From Polytrichum commune (lineage: Eukaryota > Streptophyta > Polytrichopsida > Polytrichales > Polytrichaceae), in NCBI GenBank assembly GCA_950295325.1, contig OX485804.1, positions 64,698,533-64,762,532 on the forward strand: DNA of 64,000 nt, written 5' to 3'. Below the pieces are notes generated by a model. It did no database searches and was not told the DNA's origin. It saw only the letters and a list, made by a program, of their open reading frames with translations. The translations under genes and the position numbers were made by a program. Every line of letters begins with the position of its first letter. Positions within the stretch are counted from its first letter, which is position 1. Positions 46,856 through 58,000 of this stretch are shown piece by piece.

Positions 46856-49800
46856 AATCATCATGTACCATGAATAAAACACCCTCGGTCCTTTAAGGGT
46901 CAGAGTGACTCCATACCAACACCATGTTTACATACTTGGCTCATTCCTATTCTTTTGAGAAAATGTTCAAGTAATGTTCTCCATCTTTGTTAAGACACGT
47001 TCGGTCGTGTAGGAAAGTGATGTATTATCCAAATGTTATATTCTTGATAATATGACATTTGGCCTCAAATGTCATACTATCGAGGTTTTTCAAGAAACTG
47101 GTCTATCTAAATGTAAAATGCTATTTTGTGTACATTCTGAAGATGCATATGTATGAAAGGACATTTCTGTTGAAGAAAGATGCTCAAAATGTTCCCCAAG
47201 GTTACCTAATGCTCACAACATTCTCCAATGTTTCCCAAAAGATTATCAATGCTTACAATGTTCCCTAAGGTTCCCTAGCATGTTCCAAAGTACTACTCTT
47301 GAAATACGAACCTTGACATATGTATGGATCCCACCACTTACGCACATAAACCACCTCTACTATATGACAAAGCAAGCCTAAAAATGTTGCCTTACGAGCG
47401 TTGTAATTGTAGTATGGAGGTAAATCAAGACTAGAAAGTTTGGTCGACGGAAATGCATTGTATAGTTAGGTGGCGTATAATTGAATGCCATAGTATGGCG
47501 GTTTGGTTGTATAACACAAGGTTTCTCAACCTATATAATAGGTTCCCAATTCCTCGTAGAAACTCTAGGAGTTCTAACATTTATGATGAGTAGCTAGCTC
47601 CATTGGTTATTCGATGGGTTGGTGTGTTGGTGTTGCATGTGCAACAATCAGATTTCTAGTATCACTATTAAAGTTGTTTTTTTACTGATATATTTTCACC
47701 CTATTTGCCTTAAAGAAACTCAATATGTACATCACACCATATCTATCTATCTATCTACCTAATACACCACAACTAATAAGGTGGTTGCTTTTTTCTTCCT
47801 TTTCGAACCAAACCTTGAAAACAATGATTAAAAAAACCAATGCAGCAATGTGGTTTGGAGGGTTATTGCCAACTCCACATCAGATGTCCCATATGTAATC
47901 CATGTCATCGCCAACACATGAGCCATGATAGGTCACGAGGAGTGGGCTAACTCCAAATTAAGGGGGTGGGGCAAAGATTTAGATCACATCTTATCATTAA
48001 ATTTAAATTTTGGAGTAAAAAGATAGAAAGCCATATGACATTCTTCATTGTGCATTGTGCAGCCAATCCAAAAAGAATAATCATGGATCACATTATATTG
48101 CCCCGCCCACACCAATTACCGAAGCGAGTGCGGTGTGAAGCAAGTACTACAAAAGCATCCATTGCGGTGAAATCCGGACAATACATGGTTCACAATATTT
48201 TCACTCGATACATGAAGGGTACGTTGTATGCAACCGTTCTTCCACCCAATCAATTCGTGTTTCACGTGACATTTTTCTATACACAAAGTCTATTCCCCGA
48301 TGACAACCCAACCCACTCACTCATCCTCTAACATTTTAGATGTTTACAAAAAAATAAAAAATAAAATAACTACAATGTTTTTTAACATTACTAAACAACT
48401 ATATAATGGTTTTTTTCCCACAACCGACTTAATGCCTAGTTGAATGGCAGTTTGAAAAGTTCTACATAAAACAAAAGTCCCGTTTCAGTTAGCTACACTC
48501 ATGGAACCTTATAATAGGCTACAATTAAAAAGCATTGATCATTTACAAATGTTTATCAAAAAATTCATTGTACGTGGCGTGAGTATTTCCCACGAACAGG
48601 GGAATCCCAAGTTTAAAGACTTTTAGCATAATGATAATAATAATCTTGTGATATATGGTCCCACGGAATGCAATCAAGGAGTTGAGTGATGTTATGCTTG
48701 TTTATACACGCTCATGTGGTTTGTTCTTCACGATAAGAAAAAAAAAACATTCAATATCTTATAAAAGAAAATGCGACATGTAGATTTTGATACTAAAATC
48801 TACCTTGTAGCGACAAATGACAAGGTGCAAAGGCCTATGAGTCTTGTAGTGCATACATGATATAAAGGGGTTCGACCCATTCTTTATAAGCTCCCATGCC
48901 CCACAAGTTCCAAGTGCCTTCTTTTGGGATAATTTTGTATTTTACTTTTTTATGTTTCGAAAGTTCGAGTGGTTATTTTTGAGTGATTTTGAGGTAAGTT
49001 TTGGATTCTAGGACTTTCACACAACCAAGAATGCCAAGAGGGCCCTCTACTATTGGGGGAAAATTTTCTTTATAATTTGTTCACTTCTGATTCCTACATT
49101 GGTTTGACTCTCCAATCTTGCATTGAAACTACTCTAAATAGCCTAATTAGTGTGGGACACAATAAGTCTCCAAAACCCACATAATTTCTCATAAAATCAT
49201 ATAAAAAAATAGGCCCATGTTTATTTAGATGGTCCGGAATTATATGTTCATTTTTTTCTTTTCAAATAGCAATATCAAGGCTCTACATAGTAATTCACAT
49301 TTTCATCCTTTTAGCGAATTCTTTCTTTCTTTCTTTTTCTTTTTGGTATCACCTTCAATATCCCAAATAATCCAATACAATATTAGGGGCACGGTGAGTC
49401 TAAAAAGAAAAGAGCAATCAATAATCAAGTTTTCCCAATTATGTTGGTAAGGAGGTGACCATCTCATAATTCATTCAATAGACTTTAGGCAAAGAGACTC
49501 TCCAATCGTGTTTGCCTTAGCAAACATATTGTAGCTCTCTAGTAGTTTGGGCACCTTTATGTATGATAATTAATTAAAGTGCGAAAGTAAGTTAGGCAAC
49601 CCATAAGATAATTTTTTTAAACTGGCAGTATTAGAAAAATAATTTAAAATAACTTAGACATTCATCCAAGTCATTCCTATAATTCATGGATGGTTTTCCT
49701 AATTTCATCTCTAGCGGCTACGATTAACCTAAACACTTCCCTCAACCAATATTCCTTAATCATAAAGTTTGTATTTTCCTTGTATGTCAAGGGTTTGCTT

Positions 49801-50249
49801 GGCAATATATTTTGCTTTGATTTGATGCTACTTTTTTGGATTCCCATAAATGTCAGCTCCATTATTGTGATTTAAACACTCTTTGATTTAATTTTTTTTT
49901 TTTGGGGGGGGACACTCAATGAAATTTATTTTCCAAAAATTTGAGCACCTTTGAAATTAATTATTTTATGCCCAAGCTGATATGGTATGCATCATAATTT
50001 CTATGTATTGAATCTTCTTATGTTCCATGATAATGGACAAATGGAGCAATTAATATCAAGGTTGCAAACTATATGAAGCAAATTGGGTGGAATTGATTTA
50101 CATGTAACATCATATAATTTGTTTTCTTGATAATTTGGTAACACACAATGTATGCATCTCATGCTTCTGACTACAACAAAATCCTTGTTGTGGAAGCTTA
50201 TATTATATAGAGTTGATTTGATTACACATGATGAAACGCAAAAGTTTAC
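46856..50249. other. AT-rich stretch with no recognised gene
   Basis: The longest open frame, 47966-48331 (121 codons), shows no domain, coding bias or splice context. The part at 48590-48700 resembles 27250-27360. A T run next to a G run lies at about 49892-49910. Confidence 0.5.
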
Positions 50250-50257
50250 GATTCAAA

Positions 50258-50599
50258 CTCGGGGGGGGGGGGGGTAGTCATTGGTTGGAGTAGCAATATA
50301 CGTGCGAACAAATGATAGGGTACTTTAAAAACATGGGGGCAAAAAATTATAAATGGACTTAAGAGTAGTATAGGGTATCAAAAATGGCATTGGACATCTT
50401 TAAAGTACTATAGGGTATGGAATAATAGGTAATTTGGAATTATAAGTAATGCAAGCCATTTTTCTATTAACCCAAAGTAGAAATTTACCTAATGATAGGA
50501 TGTGAAAAAAAAATTGAAAGTAATACCCCCCTATAAAATAGTGGTTGTTCGCACCTATATCCTTAACTTTTTAACACACTCCCCCCCCCCCCCCCCGAA
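50258..50599. mobile_element. 342-bp hAT-like element with G/C-homopolymer ends, copy 2
   Basis: The left end is CTCG followed by a G run to 50274. The right end is a 16-base C run (50581-50596) then GAA, so inverted it reads TTCGGGG. GATTCAAA is repeated exactly on both sides (50250-50257, 50600-50607), an 8-bp target duplication. The interior is AT-rich and non-coding. Confidence 0.82.
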
Positions 50600-50689
50600 G
50601 ATTCAAACCAATGTGAGATGTATATTTTATGAATTACTAATGATGAACTCCTTGTAATTCAATTTGGGAAGTATATCAAGACATGAATG

Positions 50690-50948
50690 TTTTTGAGGGA
50701 GAGAGGGTTAGAATTATCGTACATGAGTGTACCTCTCATCCATCCAACATAAAAACTTGACTCCCTACAAGTTGTTGCCGTTTCATTTCAAACGAGCTTG
50801 AGCAGCCTACTTTAGGGTCTTTAAAGCTAATTTCGAAGTCAAATCAACTAAAAAATATATCATAAGGGCTGAATACGTTTTCAAGGTTTTTATGTTAGAT
50901 GAATGAGAGGTTCATTCATACAAATAATTCCCTCTCTCCATTCTCAAG
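50690..50948. mobile_element. Mutator-like MITE, copy B
   Basis: The left GGAGAGAGGGTTAGAATTAT then ACCTCTCATCCATCCAACAT pairs with the inverted right end GGAGAGAGGGAATTAT then ACCTCTCATTCATCTAACAT. The target duplication is no longer clear. Confidence 0.75.
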
Positions 50949-50949
50949 G

Positions 50950-53296
50950 TGCCTTAAACCTAAGGCTTTCACCGGGATCTAGCAGGCACTCCAAGATTAA
51001 GTCACTTACGGTTGGAATAGTGTTTTGGTGTAGGGGATGCTCTATGACTTGATATTCAATGCACCCTACCACCTATTGTCCACCCATATACGCTGGGGGG
51101 GGGGGGGGTGGCGGAATGGGTGAACCAAATATATTCAACCAACCATGTGGGAACCTAAGGGCTTGCCCTTCAAGGAGATACGTGCATGCTGACTTGTTTA
51201 CACATGTTCACAGTGTTCATCTTTGATAGGAGGCAATGTTCTTCAAAAGCCCTCTATTATCGTAATGTCCGTTTTGGGATTACGCAAAGACATAGACCAA
51301 CTTGAAGACGAAGTAACAAAATAATTCATGTCAGTGGCAACATTAGAGTCATTTTTTCTTGTTCTCCTTCTCAAATGTTTTCTATGGAACCTATCTTGCT
51401 CTTGTGAGATGTGATGTTTGTGCAAAGCAACCTTTTTTTGAATGCAAATTTTTGGATGGATTTACTATTCACCAATCACACAAAAAGTTGGAAAAACACG
51501 AACACACTCATACGCCTCAAACTAATTCTTCATCTTTGATATAGGCCCCTCCCATAGTAGAAGTTCATGTACGGGTGCAACAATGCATTCACTTTCCCTT
51601 TTTTTTTTTTAGTTTAATGAAAAAACACACATGTCTTCGTGAAGATTTTGGGTTGCTTATCATTGGGACCAAAATTGGCACTCCAACTATTTGGAGTTGA
51701 AAAAACATCTCTTCAAATAAGGTAGACATACTCATTTCCGTTACTTGTAAGTAATTTTGCATATATGTAGCATAAGCATGATACTAGAGTGTTTTTCCAC
51801 ACGTTTGAAAATTGATATCACAACAACAACAAAATTCCATTGTTATTTCAAGCTTTGCAGTCACGGTAAAGTTCCAAAGGTAACACTCTCTCCCAACTCA
51901 TATTCTCAACATAGGTCGGTCTATCATGATAAATGGCAGCTGGAAAGTTGAGTACAACCAATGTCCTTTCCAAGGAACCCAAATCCGTGCCCTTTCAACT
52001 TACTTTTTTTTTTCCTCCTTCACAACAAATGTAAATACTACATGTGTGATTCTTCATGGCTTCATTAGGAAAATGACCGCTACATGTGTGAAACTTCATG
52101 GCTTTATGGGACTCTATGTATTAAGATTGGTGAGGTGGGTCGGAAATGGGTTTGTCCACCATAGCGACTTCATCTCTTGACACAACACACATGCTTTAAA
52201 AATAATGTTCCAAGTAGTGTGGGTCAAATTTTGTTGCATCCACACTATTTTGCAAGGTTACACTAAATAGGAAAAGGGTGTGGCTATTCATAGACCTTGT
52301 TGTCATCAAGAAGCTCTTTTACTTTCACTTTCACTTTCACTTTTTCCACAGGAGAAAATGCACATCATGGAAACAATCTTGGCTTACTTTAAGTCACAAC
52401 TGCAGTCATCACGAAGTCATGACCAATAAGCTATGAGGTGCAACTAGAGTTTCCCAATGGCCACGTAGACTCATCCCCCTCGAAGGTGAAATTGTTGCGA
52501 AGTACATGTGTGCTACTAGTGTACATTCCAATTTGGAGTTAAACATTCTTCTATTGTATATCACAGTCTCTTAAAAAATCACATAGTGTAAATACATATA
52601 TATATATATATACCAATATCTTATTTAGTTCGGTATTAATATTGGTGTGCCATTTTAATTAGAGTGGTCTTCACGACTTGTTATGTATCACCAAGTGTCA
52701 TATAACACCCTCTTTAGTTGTCATCAAGTACACAAAAGGCTCATACTATATCAAACATGTATGCACATCAAGAACCAATGAATGACTTGCTTAGTAACAA
52801 AACTACGACAAACATGTAACTCGAAATGGTAACCCATAGAAATAAGGAATAGCCTCAAGTATTTACATGCATTTATAAAACGATACATAATGTAATGACT
52901 AACATACATATTATGCTGGTATCATGATGCATGTAACCCTTAACCTAGGCTTACAACTCATACTGCATCATAATCTTAGCCTAGTGTATCTACATAGTGA
53001 AGAAAATGAATACCTTATAACTATGTGTATGTTGTATCCCATACCCTTACATGATATCCTTTTGTGCACCCATGTGGGTACGTATGGCCAATATTGTATG
53101 CATCCTTTGTCCTATGTCCTTTATAGCAAACGCTATGTCCTTTATGACCCATTAATCACTTGTTCAAGTTCATTCAACCTCGCAAAATGATCACCTTAGA
53201 CTAACTCCGTAGATATCCATTACCCAAAAACCAACAAGAAACATGTTCTTGTTGGAACTTTGTATCCATGAAGATGTCAAGTTTACATGGTTTGCT
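50950..53296. other. AT-rich stretch with no recognised gene
   Basis: It contains a G run at 51096-51108, a (TTTCAC)n run at about 52320-52345 and a TA microsatellite at 52596-52612. Open frames carry no domain. Confidence 0.5.
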
Positions 53297-53543
53297 TGGG
53301 CAAGAGTAAAAATGTTGCATATGAGTGTATTGTTTCATCCATCTATTTTAAAAACATGGCCCTATAAGTTGTGAATGTTTCATTCAAATTTAGCCACACG
53401 GACCTAATTTGGGGTGTTTGAAAAGCCAATTATAATGTCAAAAAAAAATTTAATTTGATATTTAGTCTATATACTATTACATGGCATTTTCATTGGATGA
53501 ATGAGAAGTACCCTCATATGCAACAACTCCCTTTTGTTGTAAG
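53297..53543. mobile_element. Mutator-like MITE, copy C
   Basis: Left GTTGCATATGAGTGTA and right, inverted, GTTGCATATGAGGGTA share the family's inverted repeat, with CATCCATxT/CATTCATCC words further in. It is more diverged than copies A and B. Confidence 0.68.
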
Positions 53544-53916
53544 GAAGAAGTTTTAGCTTCGAGGTGTTGGGCTCAATTTGGCATCCAGTTGAATTGAAAA
53601 TCTTCAAGACTATTTATGATTATTGCAATTAATTTGCTCTCCAATGACACATCTAATCAAATAAACTATAATATATTAACCACAAACCTACAAGGAGCAA
53701 CTTCGTACTAGATCTCTTGTATCTACAATGGACGAGTTGCACGTTTATGAAGAAGCTCTAAACCTATAATCCATACCCAATTGGGCCCGCATAATTTAGG
53801 GTTTAAAGTTTCATCGGAAGATGACCTAAAACCATCACATGAACATGATGTTAAGGTGGTAAACATTTTGTGTGTTAAAACATTTATCCTATATATAGCA
53901 CAATTGTGTTATCCCA

Positions 53917-54150
53917 AAATAAATAAATAAATAACCAACATCGGGCAATCTGACATGAATTTGAGCCCGTTGGCCCTACCATGCTCAAGAATCCTCTTGG
54001 TGCAAGGTGAGGTTTACTGCCTACCTTGCAGTGGGTGGGTTCTTGGCTTCCTACTTACCTAGCTAGTATTTTTTTCCGTCAAGTAGAGAGAAGATTTCAC
54101 AACGGAAATTGAATCACCAACCACTCCATTTGGAAATGGGTACAGTTGCC
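53917..54150 (-). mobile_element. tRNA-derived SINE, copy 3, 5' end decayed
   Basis: Inverted relative to copy 2, with the (ATTT)n tail at the left and the B-box region (GATTCAATTTCC) near 54105. Body words such as GAGCCCGTTGG, AAGAATCCTCTTGG and GTAGAGAGAAGATTTCAC match. The first 40 bp of the head are missing or unrecognisable. Confidence 0.8.
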
Positions 54151-55380
54151 ATATTGTTGGTATCTTTCTTACTATTGAAACAACAACTTTGCAATTGTGG
54201 CACTTTTCCGTACATGGTTTTAATGCATTTTTTCTTACTCCCAATGTAGAAATGTGATTGTTATATAACTTGAACGGTGCCACTTACCAGTTGTAGCATT
54301 TGTCCATTTCTCGTGGGAAGCCAAAAAAACAAGTGTTGATCAACCTCTAGACCCGCCGGAGCTCCTAACACCCTTGATCTTTTTAGGGTTGAAAGTACTT
54401 ATTTGTGCAAATTCTTGGGATATTGGTTAAGGACGGGGTGATGGTTTTAACACGCTATCCTTCTATACACCGGGGCAATGAGAGTTAGGACCTTCAAGGT
54501 ACCGTGGTAGTACCTTTGACATGGTTTGGCCACAACAAAATACTATGCCTTTGATATCACTTGATTTCTATCTTATAATGCAGCTGAAAACGAGGTAGAC
54601 TTTGTGTTGGGGTGCCCTCTTGTATAACCCTCTTAGAGAGAAGTTTCCATTATTGTTTGAGAATGTAGTATGAGGAAGTCTCAAGTCTTTATTTCAATTG
54701 GACCAACAAGTTAAATAATAGATTCTATTGTTGCATCAAAGGAGGTTAATGCGCTCTGCCAATCTAGGGAATCGATCGATTTGAAACCATGCTAATGTAC
54801 TTACAACCTCATTTGCGTTCTCGCTTCACGGAATTTAAAATCAATTTCATTTCATCGCCAAAGAAAGTCAACCTAATAGTGGATGCATTATGTGGTAGAT
54901 TTTGAAGTCTTCAATGCTTGTTAAATGCAAAATTTCCCTTTAAAAAGAACTTTTTCTTCTTAATAATAGGAGCCCTTTACAATGTTATGCAAGGTTTTTC
55001 CCAAGACCATCACAATGAAGACCTTCATAAAAGGTGCCCTTCGCGATTTCAATGTGAGAGAATGAGTGTACCTCTCATCCATCCATGTTAACCACATATG
55101 CATTCTACAAGTTTATGATAATTTCATTTCATTTCAATCATTTTGGGAACTTTGAAATCTAAAATCTAAACATGTCACACGAGACAAAATGAGACTAGGG
55201 TTATTTTATCAACTAATACGTTAAATTGATTCACAACCCATTGCAACATTCCACCTCACATAAAACACATTCTCATAAAACTTCCCCACAAGGTTTCGTT
55301 TAGGTCAAGTGTGATTCAAAAGTGGGATTGGATAATACACCAAGGTCACAAATCTAATCACGAGTGGGATGTCCATCACT
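54151..55380. other. AT-rich stretch; half of a Mutator-like MITE at 55048-55110
   Basis: GAGTGTACCTCTCATCCATC at 55063-55082 matches the left arm of the 50.7 kb MITE; no right arm is found. No gene seen. Confidence 0.5.
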
Positions 55381-55383
55381 AGG

Positions 55384-55450
55384 AAAAAATAAACCAACTT
55401 TAGGCAATCCGACGTGAATTTGAGCCCGTTGGTCCTACTCTTGGTGCATG
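55384..55450 (-). mobile_element. tRNA-derived SINE 3' fragment
   Basis: AGGCAATCCGACGTGAATTT then GAGCCCGTTGGTCCTAC matches the inverted 3' part of the SINE. The rest is missing. Confidence 0.7.
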
Positions 55451-56055
55451 CTAAGGCATGTCCACCACTATATGATACATAACTTGATCTGATATGTTGT
55501 TTTTCTCATTTGAGTGGCAATGGCAATGACAACATAATTATCATTATTGGTAATGTTACGAGAAAGCTTAAGTTTACTTGGAGAGACACTTAGTCAACAT
55601 GCAAAATCCGTTGCCATAATAGGCATTCATATGTTTATTTGTGGATTGGAATAATATATTTGTGACTTGTAAAGCAACTAAGAATCATACATGTTTATCT
55701 CCATAATTAAAATGTGAGTAGAAGTATCCGACCTCTCACATTTATGTATGTGACCAAATTATGTCAAGTTTCAATAAGAGTTGCTTTCAAAGCTTCGAAA
55801 ACATGTTCACAAATGACTATAATTCTACACTACTTTTTTTCCTAATATAAACGTAAGGGCTCTTCAAAGGTAAAATTAAAATCACTAGAAGTGCACTTGT
55901 TTTGGTGCCCTTTAATTTGAGGTGCATATGAGGACTTCAACCTTGAACGTTGGATCAATCTCTGATTCTGCTACAAATCCTTGTGTGAAGTTGGCATGGC
56001 CGGCCTCATAAGTTTACTTACTTAAAATCATTGGTTCATATGAATGTGTATAACA
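55450..56055. other. Non-coding AT-rich stretch
   Basis: Nothing recognisable is seen here. Confidence 0.5.
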
Positions 56056-56058
56056 TAA

Positions 56059-56081
56059 AGAAGAAGAAGAAGAAGAAGAAG
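56059..56081. repeat. (AAG)n microsatellite downstream of the 5S-derived sequence
   Basis: About eight AAG units, which are CTT on the strand of the 5S-like sequence. It lies about 90 bp past the 5S 3' end, where a SINE tail would be expected. Confidence 0.9.
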
Positions 56082-56167
56082 AATTATGATCTTTGAAGGT
56101 GTCTGGAGTGAGTATATTTTATGTTCGTAAAACATCCTTGACCACGCCCTAAAGGACAATGACTTAT

Positions 56168-56284
56168 GGATGTAGCCCTGGGACATCCCAGGAGGTCACC
56201 CATCCTAGTACTATTATGGTCAAAGGCACTTAACTTCAAGAATTTGACGGGATTTGGTGTTGTAGACTTCGTATGACCACATCA
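56168..56284 (-). pseudogene. 5S rRNA-derived sequence, near full length
   Basis: Read on the minus strand, the 117 bp can be laid against plant 5S rRNA as I recall it without gaps. GATGTGGTCATAC corresponds to the 5' end and CTACATCC to the 3' end. GAAGTTAAG (start of the A box) and TAGTACTAGGATGGGTGACC with the following TCCTGGGA are fully kept, while the rest has many substitutions. It is not a functional 5S gene. The intact C-box block is the internal RNA polymerase III promoter. Confidence 0.8.
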
Positions 56285-57580
56285 CCATATGTATACAAAT
56301 ATCCACCTAGTTGCATGAGCACCTTGGAATGAAAAGGGCGTACTCCACCCCCTCACATCGGGCAATTCAAATTCTAACTCAAGCTAATTGTGGTTCATGT
56401 CAACAACCCCAAGTTTTAACCTTGTTTTATACATTTGGGATACTTTAAGTTAAGAGCTCATTAGCGTGTAAATTGTCCAAGCGTAAATTTTGAAAGTTGG
56501 TGAAACTTTTGGACTTCCTTCTTCAATTCAAACAACTTTGAGAGAAATTTAGGAACCAAAATATTATATGACTTGTGGGATCTACTACCCCATATCATAC
56601 AAAACTAGCTTGGCCCACAAATCCTAGTATGACAAATTATGAAGCTCTTTTGAATATACATATATGTAGCTCAATCTCATTACGTAGCATGTTAATTATA
56701 AGTCTTAGCAAAACATGAGCAATTGTTACAAATACTCTCTCAACTCACATTTTAGTCAATTTGCCTGGAGTTTAATACAAAGGCTTTAATGGATAACTCT
56801 ATTTGATCAAAATTTATGAAGATAGAAACAAGGTGTATAGAAGGTTTGTAATGGGCTTCAGAGTGGGCTATATATATATATATATATATATGAGGTGTTT
56901 CAGAGTTGTAATGGCGGTAATCTATGAAACAAAATCATGTTAGTCTTGAAAGTGGAGTGCAAGTGGTGTTTTCAAACAATCAAGAGGTGTTAAAGTGAGG
57001 ATAACTATACCTTCAAAGTGAGTATTTGAATGCATTTTTGGTGTAGTTCTCTTGCAATACCCATCACAAAACTCATCTTCTTGGTTTAAGCAAGTAAACA
57101 TCTACAAAAATGTTCATTCTCATTATTAGTCATTGCATAGAGTTATATATTTATGTCATTGAATGGACACTTTCAACTTTCCACCCACTTTTCATAGGAT
57201 ATAATATACTCAATTTGTACAAGAAGATAAACAAATCCAAATTGTGCATGTAGCGATTTTCCTCATAAATTTCAAAGTTCACTTGGTTAACAAATTTGAG
57301 CATGTAGTCCAATCTCTTGTACCCTTTATTGCGATGTATATTGAACTACGGCAAGTGTCACAAGCACTGAACATTGCCCACCTATCGGGCTGCTCACATG
57401 CCTATTTGTATAATCCCCAAAAACACCAACCCACCCTCTAGTCAATCCCACGGTTGGCCAAGCAAATTTAACCACATCACCCCACCCCCCCCCCCCCCCA
57501 AATGTGCCAAAACGGGTCTCACTTATTTGCAAGAGGTTGCAATTCAACAAACTTGGAATGTTCATACTGCCCATGATGTC
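56285..57580. other. AT-rich stretch with a TA microsatellite
   Basis: (TA)n lies at 56870-56891 and a C run at about 57485-57499. No gene seen. Confidence 0.55.
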
Positions 57581-58000
57581 GAAGGTGATTTGGCCCATTG
57601 TCACCAACATACTTCATGATTAGCCACTTGCACATGGAAACCAACTCCATTATGAAGATATGCAAAGAAAAATCTCTTCGTTTCTCCAAATTTTGAGAAG
57701 ATCTAATGGGTGCAAGTTTAAGTTCTCAAGTTGGGGCAACTAGTGGATTTATCTCTAAATTTGGATGATGGGATGGATGAGGGAGTTCAATAAATTAAAA
57801 AAAACTATATACATATATGATTCAAATATGTGCAAATTTGTAGTTCATATGCATAATTGAAAGGTGGTCAAAGTACATTGATGATGATGAGTGTCTCTCA
57901 CAACAAGCTTGGAACATTCTTGGTTCAGGGTGTTGCCCACACTACTAAAGACGGTTGTTCTTTTTAATGGGCAACACCCCAGGCATGAAAATTTGATGAC
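57580..58000. repeat. Dispersed repeat family, copy 4, inverted
   Basis: TTTTGAGAAGATCTAATGG, TTGGGGCAACTAGTG and GGGTGTTGCCCAC are inverted versions of words in the copies at 24.5 and 31.9 kb, in the same relative order. Confidence 0.6.

Noticed and set aside
47966-48331. 121-codon open frame on the plus strand
   Set aside because: No recognisable domain, no neighbouring exon signals and composition like the surrounding AT-rich DNA. A chance frame is likely.
56168-56284. 5S-like exon (P5SM) of a TFIIIA gene
   Set aside because: Land-plant TFIIIA genes carry a 5S-mimicking exon, but no C2H2 zinc-finger coding sequence is visible on either side here. A 5S pseudogene or SINE fits better.
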